Of a DNA stretch of 64,000 nucleotides, positions 44,382 through 54,329 are shown in pieces; within the stretch, counting starts at the first letter, position 1, and the number at the start of each line of letters is the position of its first letter. Source of the stretch: Panagrolaimus kolymaensis. Lineage: Eukaryota > Nematoda > Chromadorea > Rhabditida > Panagrolaimidae. Made by a program: the position numbers and the translations under genes. Below the pieces are notes generated by a model. That model did not search any database, was not told the origin of the DNA, and was given only the letters and a program-made list of their open reading frames with translations. The stretch spans positions 1,736,001-1,800,000 of the forward strand of contig JAJQJQ010000045.1 of the NCBI GenBank assembly GCA_028622995.1. Reading direction: 5' to 3'.

Positions 44382-46031
44382 ATGAAACAAACTTTATTGC
44401 ATGTTGTACTGGAAAAGGGTAACGACAAAGATATTAAAATGGTGATGGAAATATATTTTACGAAATGTAAAAAATATTTAGCAGCGATTATAAATTCAAA
44501 AGATTCAAAAGGTTACGCGCCGATTCATATTGCAGCAATTAAAGAAAGAAATTATATTATTTTTAAAGAACTTTTAAAACATGGTGCTTTTTATAATTTA
44601 GAGACTGCAGCGCTCTCTAATGAAAGGAACCAAATTCGTTCAAAAGCTATATCACAAATTTCAAGCTCACCACCAAACACAAAATCTCGGCATGATTCAA
44701 ATGATGAAAGTTCTAAAGCTTCCATGAAAAGCCCACAAATATACAAACCTTGTTCGAAAACTGAGTGGAAGCCTGGATTTGGCCCGCAAAAAACAGAAGA
44801 ATCTCGCCCGAAAACAATAGAAGAATCTGGTACGAAAACTGAGTGGAAGCCAGGATTTGGCCCGCAAAGCAAAGAGGAGCTTAGTTCAAAAACTGAGTGG
44901 AAGCCTGGATTTGGCCCGCAAGCTAAGGCGGTGACTAGAATTGATCCACAAATTGAGAGCAAAATCAGATCTGAATTACTTGAAACCACCGTTCTAAGAA
45001 ACCCAGATTATGAGAATCCTCGATATGAAACCGTCACCACATTAACAAAAGACAAGAAAATTAAAGCTTTATATGAATTATTGGAAAACAGTAATAATCA
45101 ACCCCTTGAAATTCAAAAGCTAAAAGAATTGGATGCAATGGATTGCATAAATTGTCAAGACAAATTTGGAAAAACTATGTTGCATTATGCTGTTGAAAAA
45201 GAAAATCCTGATTTAATAAAGATTTTATTGGAAAACGATGCAAAAACTGAAACTTTTGAAGAAGATACAGAATTTTTAAAAAAAGATGAAGAATATCAAC
45301 CAATAATTATTGCATTAATGAAATCAAATTCAGCAATTGCTTTATTACTTTTAAAATATGGGGCGGCAATAAATATCACGAAATTTAGTAGATTTGGATA
45401 TCTAGGATGCATGAAATTAAAGTTTGAAAAACTTCTGAATTTTATTAAGAAAAATGAAAGTTATAATATTGATTCGATTCAATCAACAATTCAAGAGATA
45501 TGTGCAGAATTAAAATTTGATAAATTTTTAATGGCTAATATTCATGATAAAGATGGTAACACCTATTTGCATCATGCTGCTCAAACAAATAACATGGATA
45601 TTGTCAAACTTTTATTAATCGAAGGTGTTCCATTTAATGTTAAAAATAAATATGGGAACACAGCAGAAAATTTAGCATCAAATCAAGAAATCAAAGACCT
45701 TTTGTCTTTCATAAGAGATTTATTTTTTGCGGCAAGTTGTGAAAAAATCCGTTTCTTGGAATCCCAAGCTGATGAAGTTGCAAAAAAAATAAACGCTCTG
45801 GAAATTATTACTAAAGCAAGACAGCGCGATTATGAAAGTTATCGATATAACGTTGTTAATTTGCTTCATGTCGCAGCGAAACATGGAAAACTTGATATGA
45901 TTGAATGGTTAATTAAAATTGGTGCTGATGTTAAAGCTACCGATTTTTTGGAAAATACAGCGATTATGATAGCCAGAGAAAGTAAACACGAAGATGTGGT
46001 GAAATATTTGGAAAAATTAAATACCCAATAA
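44382..46031 (+). CDS. Ankyrin-repeat protein with WKPGFGPQ repeats
   Basis: A 549-residue open exon. Upstream coding (FHLPFYARNR in frame after a CCACAG acceptor near 44342) suggests at least one more 5' exon. Ankyrin repeats lie at about 1-70 (MKQTLLHVVLEKGN, GYAPIHIAAIKERN), 260-330 (FGKTMLHYAVEKENPDLIKI), 385-440 (DGNTYLHHAAQTNNMDIVKL) and 485-549 (NLLHVAAKHGKLDMIEWLIK). Between the first two blocks is a disordered segment with three near-identical KTEWKPGFGPQ units (about 127-181) separated by Glu/Ser/Lys-rich spacers. Ankyrin stacks bind protein partners; the repeat segment looks like a multivalent short linear motif. Cellular role unknown. Confidence 0.85.
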   Translation: MKQTLLHVVLEKGNDKDIKMVMEIYFTKCKKYLAAIINSKDSKGYAPIHIAAIKERNYIIFKELLKHGAFYNLETAALSNERNQIRSKAISQISSSPPNTKSRHDSNDESSKASMKSPQIYKPCSKTEWKPGFGPQKTEESRPKTIEESGTKTEWKPGFGPQSKEELSSKTEWKPGFGPQAKAVTRIDPQIESKIRSELLETTVLRNPDYENPRYETVTTLTKDKKIKALYELLENSNNQPLEIQKLKELDAMDCINCQDKFGKTMLHYAVEKENPDLIKILLENDAKTETFEEDTEFLKKDEEYQPIIIALMKSNSAIALLLLKYGAAINITKFSRFGYLGCMKLKFEKLLNFIKKNESYNIDSIQSTIQEICAELKFDKFLMANIHDKDGNTYLHHAAQTNNMDIVKLLLIEGVPFNVKNKYGNTAENLASNQEIKDLLSFIRDLFFAASCEKIRFLESQADEVAKKINALEIITKARQRDYESYRYNVVNLLHVAAKHGKLDMIEWLIKIGADVKATDFLENTAIMIARESKHEDVVKYLEKLNTQ

Positions 46032-46828
46032 AGCTCAGTTAATTTGGTGAATTAAAGCCAAAATCAACTATTTTTCATAAAATGGTAATACTTTCGTCAT
46101 TCATTATTTTTTACTCCTTCATTAACAATTTTTAATTTTTAGCGTGCCTATACCAATCCATGTACATATGTATATACATTTTTCAATTTGGCTGACACAT
46201 TTGTTTATCTCTCAAAGCCATCACAATCTGCAGCTACTTTAAGAATTATAAATATTTTTTCATGTAAATATCTGCATTTTTACTCCAATTTCAATTTGCT
46301 TTTTCATATCCAAACTTTTTCAAACAAATAATACTTTTAATAAATAACTAAACTTTCATTTTTGAGACCTTAGAATTTTTCATGTAAAAAACTGTAAGCA
46401 TTTTCCCTTTCACGTTTATCTCGAAAGCATTTTTCTTTTAAAATCAAAAACGTAGGTTGCATAATTTCATCAATAATTTAATGAGAAAAGTAAACAGGTC
46501 AAATGAAATGGAATCTTTGTGGCTTTATTGATTTTATTCACACAAATTTTACTTATTCAAAGCCAATGGGAAATAAACTACCTAAAAATAATTCACCGGT
46601 GAATTTGCTTACCTATAAAATGATTTGACTTGATTCATTTTGTTTGGGTTTTGTGAATAATATTCATTGATGACGACAATCTGATTTTTCTTAATGGTAA
46701 ATGGAAAAAACCGCAGAGATAAAATTTGTGGTATTTAATAACCAAAAATGTTTTATAACTCTAAAATGTTGTTTTGCTTTGAAAATTGAATCAAGAAAGA
46801 AATTGTTTTTGATGGTTCAAAAGAAAGA
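46032..46828. other. Intergenic with a 16-bp palindrome
   Basis: No gene. The perfect palindrome AATTCACCGGTGAATT is at 46590-46605. It and about 90 following bases resemble 53882-53990, where the palindrome is AATTCACCAGTGAATT and similar TGTTTG...TTCATTGATG text follows. It is probably a dispersed repeat of unknown type. Confidence 0.5.
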
Positions 46829-47548
46829 ACTTACATGGGAAAAACCCAACTCGCGAAATGCCTACTCGTGCAAAAAAAAACTACCCAACTTGTGCAAAAA
46901 CTTTACCCAACTCGTGCAAAAAAAGTTTTTTTTTAAACCCAACTCGTGCAAAAAAAAATACCCAACTCGTGCAAAAATAATCAATTGGCCTTTATCAATG
47001 GATTTTTATGGAAATTAATAACAAATTATTATTCTTCAATATTTCAAAGCTTTTTTTAAAGGGGCACTTTCACCTGACTCAAATTTTTGCTTACGACATG
47101 TTTTACCTCCTAGCGCGAAAGTTCTTTGTCAAGTCCATTTCGAAAAGGTTTGTAAGTTTTTGTTAAGCTTTGGAAAAAATTTCACAATGTTTGACCAACG
47201 CTTACAAACCTTTTCGAAATGGACTTGACAAAGAACTTTCGCGCTAGGAGGTAAAACATGTCGTAAGCAAAAATTTGAGTCAGGTGAAAGTGCCCCTTTA
47301 AAAAAAGCTTTGAAATATTGAAGAATAATAATTTGTTATTAATTTCCATAAAAATCCATTGATAAATGCCAATTGATCATTTTTGCACGAGTTGGGTATT
47401 TTTTTTTTGCACCAGTTGGGTTTAAAAAAAAACTTTTTTTGCACGAGTTGGGTATTTTTTGCACGAGTTGGGTAGTTTTTTGCACGAGTTGGGTAGTTTT
47501 TTTTTGCACGAGTAGGCATTTCGCGAGTTGGGTTGCAGCCACTTACAT
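46829..47548. mobile_element. Long foldback element with a nested TTAA element
   Basis: The outer element is 46837-47540 (704 bp). The direct repeat ACTTACAT flanks it (46829-46836, 47541-47548). Its arms begin GG and share AACCCAACTCGCGAAATGCC. They contain direct repeats of CCCAACTCGTGCAAAAA and converge on GCTTTTTTTAA...TTAAAAAAAGC. In the middle, 47060-47297 is a second inverted-repeat element (AGGGGCACTTTCACCTGACT and complement) flanked by TTAA. An 8-bp duplication with GG termini fits Mutator- or Merlin-like transposons; no transposase is present. Open frames called inside (46701-47018, 47298-47573) are repeat translations, not genes. Confidence 0.85.
47056..47301. mobile_element. TTAA-flanked foldback MITE, copy B (nested)
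   Basis: A 238-bp element with long inverted arms and TTAA at both borders (47056-47059, 47298-47301). The arms contain CCTAGCGCGAAAGTTCTTTG, closely similar to CCTAGCCCGAAAGTTCATTG in the element at 17644-17897. Both belong to one family. Confidence 0.8.
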
Positions 47549-48270
47549 AACTTTCTAAAATGAAGTTGCACAACTTCAGGAATTTTTAACTTAAATTAGT
47601 TCACAATTGTAAATTGTTAAAATTGATAATGGTTTTTTCGCATTTCATTCCTTCGTGGTTGATTATCAGAAATAATTTTTACTAATAATAATTTGCTATT
47701 TTTCATTAATTGGTGGGAAAGCATCCGATAGAAAAAACCGCTATGTTACTTATCAAAAATAGTTTTATAATTCAGAAATTCTGTTTTTGTTCCCGACATA
47801 TCTAATGCTTCTTTTTTTACCATTGATGTAAATATGTCTAACTAAAAACTACCATTTTCTTGCTTTCCAAATCCAAATTATATGCAAACAAAAAATATTT
47901 TCCTACCCCTTAATTTTGGTTGTCTTTCCGTAACATCCCCTTTTTTTCTTAAGCTGTTGGGTATCTATAGATTGGAAATATTTTGGCGTGAAAGAAAAAA
48001 TGGGTCGCATCTTCCGGAGGTGGCCATTTGAAAAAGATACGCACTTTTTAAGGTATCTCTTCCAAAAAGAATGAAAGGAATGAATGAAAAATTTGCATGA
48101 GATTTTCTTTCTTTATGATGGATATACATTTTTTTTTTATGAATAAAATGTACTGATTTTTTTAGTTTAATTTGCATAAATAAAAAAACAATAGATTTTT
48201 TTGTTGCATTATATTATCTTTATATTATTTTTTTGGATCGAACGGTTGTAATTTTTGTGTTCTCTTCAAC
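47549..48270. other. Presumed 5' part of a Helitron remnant
   Basis: No gene. If the Helitron call at 48271-50362 is right, its 5' TC terminus should lie here, but no single A/TC junction could be chosen by eye. Confidence 0.3.
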
Positions 48271-49806
48271 ATGTTAAACTTTGCTCTGGAAGCTTTTTTA
48301 AAACTATCAAAACTTTGGACTATGCCTATGGCAATTGTCCCTTCGGTTGATGATTATATTCTTCAACATGCTTTTAACGACAAGGGGTGCAAAAAAGACG
48401 AAATGTCTTTTGATGCATTAGGCGAAATGCCTTCTGTATCAGCGCCTAACAAAGATTGTGATAATAGTCACTCTCTTTCAAATGTTTCTCAAAATGTTTC
48501 ATCATTATCTTATGATGAAAAAAATTATGGCTCTTCTGTTGAACAGTTGGGTGAAAAAAACGTTGAAAATGAAGGTATGCCGAAAAAGCCCAAATTATTA
48601 AGAAATGCTGATATTTGTGGGTCACCGATCGTTAATAATGACGACGTGTCGACGGTTCCTTTTGAAATACCACCAATTGACACAAATATCCCATTAAATG
48701 AGGATAGTCTTAATCGCGTTAAAAATAATCGATGGATTGATGATGAAGCTGTGCATCATATTATATACAGGGATGTAATTGATAGACATCAAGAATCACG
48801 GTTGTTAGTTAGTCCTGTTGTTTGGGCTAATGGATACAATGTGGACTATTGGACATTAGAAGCTCAAAGACGAAAACGCCGTTTACCAACACAACCCCAT
48901 TATAATGAAAATTTTGAATATGCAATAATTCCTATAAACATTAACAACGTTCATTGGACATTGGCCATTCTATCAAAAGAAGAAAAATTGTGTAAATATT
49001 ATGATACTTTTGGTGATGATTTACCAACTTCCCAAAAAACAAAGCTCATGGCAATTTGTAAGATTTTATGTGGATTTGATTGCACATTTCTACGTGTTTC
49101 AATTAATACTTTTCAACGCCAAATTGATTCAATCAATTGTGGGCCGATGATTTGCATGTTAGTTAGAAAAATATTTAATAACCAACGTTTATTTTTTGGA
49201 TTACAAGAAATAGTTGCTTGGAGACGAGATGTATATAACCATTATACACAGATCAATCAAAATGCAAACAATGACATTACTAATAACAATTGCGATGGTA
49301 ATAAATTAGCTAAAAATTATTCAAATCATTCTACTGAAAATGAAGTGATTAAAGATTTTAACAAAAACCTTGATATAGCTAATGCTACACCTGTTAGAAA
49401 AACTAATAAAAGGAAGACAAATGATGAAAAAATAATCTTAACACCAAAAATAATCAAAATTGAAAAAGATTTAAATCAAGGAAATAATCATATAGTTGAA
49501 AATATGGCAGACAACGAACAAATGGATATTGATAATGAAAATTCAAATGAAACTTTTGAAAAAGAAGATTTATTTAAAAAAGAAGCTGTTGAAACTTGGG
49601 CATCTTACGCTTCACGAAAAAAAATTAGTAATAAAAAAAATAATACAAAAGGAAAAAATGATTGGAAAAATTCTAAAATGAACGCAGCAGAAAAATTGAA
49701 AGAGCTAAAAAGAGTTCGTGAAGCCGTAAAGATAACAAGAACATCAATGTCTGAAATCCAAAAAATTGTTGAAAAGGAAGCAGATTCTGTTCGAGAAAAA
49801 AAATAA
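48271..49806 (+). CDS. Ulp1-type cysteine protease carried by a Helitron remnant
   Basis: A single-exon protein of 511 residues. A C48 (Ulp1/SENP) protease core lies at about residues 150-310. It begins RWIDDEAVHHIIYRDVIDRH. The catalytic histidine is in NNVHWTLAIL (His228, Trp229), the aspartate in YYDTFGD (Asp245), the oxyanion glutamine about residue 284 and the nucleophile in SINCGPMIC (Cys290). All catalytic residues are present. Cellular family members cleave ubiquitin-like modifiers. The C-terminal 200 residues are lysine-rich with a coiled-coil-like end (AAEKLKELKRVREAVK), similar to the charged N-terminus of Helitron Rep/helicase proteins. The next coding segment (49884-50138) is a Helitron fragment on the same strand, so the protease most likely belongs to the transposon, not the host. 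Confidence 0.75.
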   Translation: MLNFALEAFLKLSKLWTMPMAIVPSVDDYILQHAFNDKGCKKDEMSFDALGEMPSVSAPNKDCDNSHSLSNVSQNVSSLSYDEKNYGSSVEQLGEKNVENEGMPKKPKLLRNADICGSPIVNNDDVSTVPFEIPPIDTNIPLNEDSLNRVKNNRWIDDEAVHHIIYRDVIDRHQESRLLVSPVVWANGYNVDYWTLEAQRRKRRLPTQPHYNENFEYAIIPININNVHWTLAILSKEEKLCKYYDTFGDDLPTSQKTKLMAICKILCGFDCTFLRVSINTFQRQIDSINCGPMICMLVRKIFNNQRLFFGLQEIVAWRRDVYNHYTQINQNANNDITNNNCDGNKLAKNYSNHSTENEVIKDFNKNLDIANATPVRKTNKRKTNDEKIILTPKIIKIEKDLNQGNNHIVENMADNEQMDIDNENSNETFEKEDLFKKEAVETWASYASRKKISNKKNNTKGKNDWKNSKMNAAEKLKELKRVREAVKITRTSMSEIQKIVEKEADSVREKK

Positions 49807-49883
49807 AAACGAAAATTTAACAAAAGAAGAAAAAATCATGAAAAAATGAAAAAGGAAAAATCACAAAGAGAAAAAGTCGTAAC

Positions 49884-50138
49884 CCGACGCATCTAATTGC
49901 AGCAGGAGGGAAAGAAATTGATGATAATTTAAAAGAACATTCACTTGGACTCATGAATTTGGAATGTCTTCATTGTCAAGCTAAACATTTTGAAAGCGAA
50001 AAAATTAGCAATAAAGGCTTATCGTTCAGCAGTTGCTGTCAACATGGAAGTAGTCTTAGCATACCACCACAAACTCCATATCCTGAAGAATTTAAAAAAC
50101 TTTTTGATATCACGATTATGGCTTTGAAGATGTTTTAA
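49884..50138 (+). pseudogene. Helitron Rep/helicase N-terminal fragment
   Basis: This frame reads THLIAAGGKEIDDNLKEHSL, then LGLMNLECLHCQAKHFESEK, then SFSSCCQHGS and PYPEEFKKLFD. That is the Cys-containing motif (HxLGxMN-x2-C-x2-C-x-A-x-HFE ... CC) that opens Helitron Rep/helicase proteins. It lies in a different frame from the protease gene and stops after 85 codons, so the Rep nuclease and helicase are lost. Non-autonomous relic. Confidence 0.75.
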
Positions 50139-50319
50139 TTTAAAGAAATATTAAAAATACTTCATTTTTTATATATAAATTTTATTTTATTGATTGTGTA
50201 TGGTAATAAATTTATGTAAATAATATATATATTTTTTTCCTCCTAATTGTGGTTTATCTTATAAAAAGAATGCTAAAATTTTTGTTTGAAAGTTAAGAGC
50301 AGAAAACACTGAAGCCGCG

Positions 50320-50363
50320 ATTGTCTAGGTGGTGGCGTGCCGAAGGCACGCCTGCCGCCTAGT
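50320..50363 (+). mobile_element. Helitron 3' terminus: GC hairpin plus CTAG
   Basis: GGCGTGCC-GAA-GGCACGCC (50334-50352) forms an eight-pair hairpin with a 3-nt loop. Six bases later comes CTAG (50359-50362), followed by T. This is the classic Helitron 3' end: a short GC-rich stem, then CTRR, inserted before a host T. It lies 220 bp after the Rep fragment in matching orientation. It is also part of a longer imperfect palindrome from CTAGG to CCTAG. Confidence 0.8.
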
Positions 50364-50497
50364 ATTTTATTAAATTAAAACATGTACAAAAATAGAAAAA
50401 CAAATTTGAAAAAAGGCGACCAAAAAAAAATCAGAATAACAAAAACAATGAAAAACAACAGGAAATTAAGAAACGGAGAACATCATTTCATTAAGCT

Positions 50498-53011
50498 TCA
50501 CCAGGTGGAAAGAATTGATAACCAATCTGAAAAAATTGTTGTATAAGAAAGTTTCAAAAATTTAAGCAAAGAACATACTGGAATTGAACTTTTTGTAAAA
50601 GACCATCATTTCTTTCAAGTATTTTTCATAAACCTGAAAATAGGATGTTTAGATAGAATGGAATATATATAAAAAACTTACTTCAACAAAATCTTTTTCT
50701 CCTTTAGCAACAGCAGAAACAGCAGCTTCAAAATCTTTCCGGTATTGAGGATTGATGAGTTCAGGAATGATTCTTTTATAATATTGAAAAAGTTCAATTC
50801 CAAGAGGCGATGGTTCAAGATACCGTACGTTATCTTTTTTGCTAACATTAACAAATCCATTCTTTTCAAGTTTATCAATGTGTGTTGGAATTGAACCATC
50901 AGTGCCAATAGAGAAATCTTCCATTTTTTGAATAAGTTCATGTTCAGCGAGATTCGATGGAGATGGAGATTTCTTTGGTGCTTCAACTTTAAACAAGTGA
51001 AATTCGTTACCAAGAGCAAAAGTTTCAGCAAAGTTTTCGATTCCATCTTCTTGAATCTTTTCCCATTCGAGTAATTCAGAATAGCCAGGGTGGAGGACTT
51101 CATAATGAACATATTCAAAGGTAAAGTTACCGACAGCAAATTCAACAACATGACGATCATAGACGCAGTCTTTCATGAACGATGCAAGGAAATGTTTGCA
51201 GTTGTAAATGTATTCAGATCGAAGGATTTCTCTTTGTTGCTTCATTTCTTCTAATTTTCGCTTTTCGCCATCAGTGAGATCTTCGCTGGGTTGCCATCGT
51301 TTATCATCGAGTGATTCATTAATAAATTTGAGGAAATATTCATCGTAATCGCAAGTAGGAGTAACGGCAGGGTGATCCAATTTATCAATTCCACGTTCAA
51401 GAACTTCAGCATAATCATCTTCATTTTTGAATTCACCTTTGATTACAACATCAAGAAAACGCATATTTCGAATAACTTGTTTGATACGTTCTTTGACATC
51501 AAGATCATTTGGATATTTGGTCGATTCAGTTCGGGCGTAGGTACTTGCTCCCATAAGATACATTACTTGAAATGCATATGCGACAGCTAAAGACCCGATT
51601 CCATGAAGCTTTGTTCCATCTTTATAAAGTTCAAATGCATTTAAACCATTTGGAGCTGCTTTTCTAAGACCATGATCCAGTTTCACCCTGGTTACTTTGC
51701 ACACCTTTTCAGCCTATAATATAAATTTGAAAATAGAAAGATACAACATAATAGCCTTCACATACCTTGATTGCTTCATAAATACTTTCTGCCGTTTCTT
51801 TATCCATTGGTTCAGAATGAACGGTAAGTTTTTCACCTTTACTAGCATCATCAAGATCGAGGTTAAAAACAAGAACGTATTTTGGAAGTTGACCATATTC
51901 TTTGACAATATCATATTGATCGACGATTACTCCCAAACACGTTGAAATACAAGGTCCAAAAGGTACTCGTTTAATTTCTGTGTGTCGCTAAAAATGCAAT
52001 GTCAGACAAAATATAACAACAACAAAAAAGCTTTACCCGATAGAAAGCAGATTGGTTTTGAGAAAAAGCGGCACCCAACCGAAGATCATAATCATGCTTT
52101 AAGATCATTGCAAGACGTACAAGTAAATTTGGCTTTACCAAGTTATTCAAAGCATCTTTTACTTCAGAAGCACTGGAGAATTTTGCTCTAAAAAAGGAGA
52201 CAAATAAAAAGTTATAAGAGTTATTTTAATAAAAAACTTACCGAAAGATGGAATCCGCAACATTACCACTTGGTGGACGATTAAGAACATTCTTGACGCA
52301 ATTGATGACTTCAAAGCAAATTGATTCACCTTCCATATCATTATCCAGCATGAGAATTAAAACATCGCATCCAATGCAAATTCTTTCTAGTTCTTCAGGA
52401 AATGATACGTGTCGATGATTTTCTTTCTTGACTTCTTTATCTTCAATTTCAGCTTCAAATGGATGTTGTTCATAATTTGATTCTACGAAGTCACGGTCAA
52501 ACAAATGTCCATACGTTGAGGTGACTTTGACGTTTGCTTTGAGTCCAAGAAATTCTTTACATGTATGAACAGGAGGCACCGATGAACCTAAAATATGGAA
52601 AACAATGACATTGTCAACAGGTTAAAAAAACTCACAATCGCGCTTGAAATCGTCATTTGATAAAATTCGGATGATAGTTACCGCCATTTGAGGTTTTTCA
52701 GCAACAAGTACGATCTCCAAAGGACGCTGCAAAAATGAATCATAAATATATAAAAAAGCAAAATATAAGACAAACGTACATCTTCGATATGAGCAAAGCG
52801 CTTGGAGTCAAAAGTTTCATTCGGATCAAAATTTTCATATAATTTGAGAATCGCATCCTTGGTTTGCTGAGCTTTAGCTTTTACTTCATCTTCTGAATAT
52901 TTCTTGTCCTAAAAAATATGAATTTAAAATATTTTATCACCAACATAAATAAAAACAACTTACAGCATTGACAGTAGGCGACCGCTTAGGACGAAGGTTT
53001 TGACGATGCAT
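50498..53011 (-). CDS. TOP3B: DNA/RNA topoisomerase III-beta, short C-terminus
   Basis: Nine exons (53011-52964, 52908-52780, 52726-52636, 52587-52242, 52187-52037, 51987-51766, 51713-50682, 50633-50579, 50526-50498) keep frame and give 700 residues. The TOPRIM domain starts EIVLVAEKPQMAV (about 63) and carries the acidic DxDxE triad in LMLDNDMEGE. The active-site tyrosine is about residue 388 in STYARTESTKYP. The core continues through SIGTDGSIPTHI and ends near FYKKFNS. Type IA enzymes pass strands through a transient 5'-phosphotyrosyl break; TOP3B also acts on RNA with TDRD3. The zinc-finger and RGG-rich C-terminal region of about 160 residues typical of animal TOP3B is absent. About 60 extra residues precede TOPRIM. 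A TTTTTTAG site at 53040 may accept trans-splicing. Confidence 0.9.
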
Positions 53012-54329
53012 GATGAGTTTACAGTTGAAATCGCAACTAAAAAAAATACACACTGTTAGTATAAATAAAAGAAAGAAAAAAAATGAAGGCAATAAAACAC
53101 GTCGGACATAGTAGTCAAGCTAACATAAAAAGGATTATTTTCACAAAAAAAACGCAAATTACAAAAATCTAAACACGGCAGTAAAGGCTTACGATGAAAA
53201 TATGGTTATGAAAAGCACGAAAGAATAACTAATAATTACGTAATAAAAATATTTAAAATCAGAGTAAATTGCTAACGAAAAGAAGCAACTCTAAATTTAG
53301 TTGTTACTTGTAAACTTGTAAGAAACAAGAAAAAGAATCATTTTCTAAAGCATGGCTAAACAAATTTCCCCAAATGGTTTATTTATTCACACAAAATTGC
53401 TTTCGTTAACAAAAGTTTACGAAAATATCAAACATTTTTGAAAGATTTCTAAACCTAACAGCTAATAGCAAGAAACATTGGAGCTGGGGAGCTAGAGATA
53501 ACTAACTAAAACACAATTCAAATTTATTTCATCCAAAATGGAAACATAAAAATTCAAGGATTGAATGAAGGCAAACGAAGAAGAAATGTAATTCGAGAGG
53601 AAGAAAAAAAATAGGCGGGAAAAGTATTATTAAGGTTTTCGCCTCAAGAAATGCATTTACTTGAAGCAATTTAAAATCGTTTCCAATGTTTGAAAAAAAC
53701 AGGTATGTACCTTTGTAAATGGCAGTTATATAACTTCATAAATTACTTTTTTATTTTTCAAGAAATTTTTTAATTTAGTTAGCATTAAAACTTTTTTCGT
53801 GGATTATTATTTATTTATATTTAAGGATTTTTTGTTCTTTTTTTAATACCAAAAATAAACATTTATTATTTACATAAAATTAATTCACCAGTGAATTAAC
53901 AAACCGATTAAAATATTCACACTTTTTTTGTGTGGCATTTTTGTTTGTTTTCCTGAACAAAATCCATTGATGGCAATCCATGATTTCTCAATGTCTTATG
54001 AAAATATATGCGTAAAAAATCGTTAATTAAATTACTAAATAAAATAGTTTTAATTTTTCTCAAATATTTCTGCTTTCGACATGACTAAAATGCTAATACT
54101 TGCGACTTGCGCTTTTATTAATTATTTTTAATTAAATTTAATTAAATTTAGGATGGCTTTTTATTTGAAAAAAAGTACACGATTATCAAAAATATATATT
54201 TTCAGAAATCTTTGTTTTTATAAATAAATGCAATTTGTTTATTTGTCTTTTTTTAATTATTTATGGAAAAAATTTTAAACAAGCTTTCGCTGCCTAATAC
54301 CAACAAATAAAAAAAAAAGTAATTTTTTC
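53012..54329. other. Intergenic, no gene seen
   Basis: Upstream region of TOP3B and 3' flank of the CBM2-like gene. It holds AATTCACCAGTGAATT (53882-53897), a near-palindrome related to 46590-46605. No other supported feature. Confidence 0.45.

Noticed and set aside
44591..44989. 132-codon minus-strand frame opposite the ankyrin gene
   Set aside because: It is the antisense shadow of the KTEWKPGFGPQ repeat region.
46701..47573. Open frames with repeated PNSCKK / PTRAK text
   Set aside because: They translate the CCCAACTCGTGCAAAAA repeats of the foldback element in several frames and on both strands.
50491..50526. Alternative TOP3B C-terminus IGYQFFPPGEA
   Set aside because: It reads well but does not match the phase left by the GTATGT donor at 50578. 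The in-phase reading ends a little earlier at TGA 50498.
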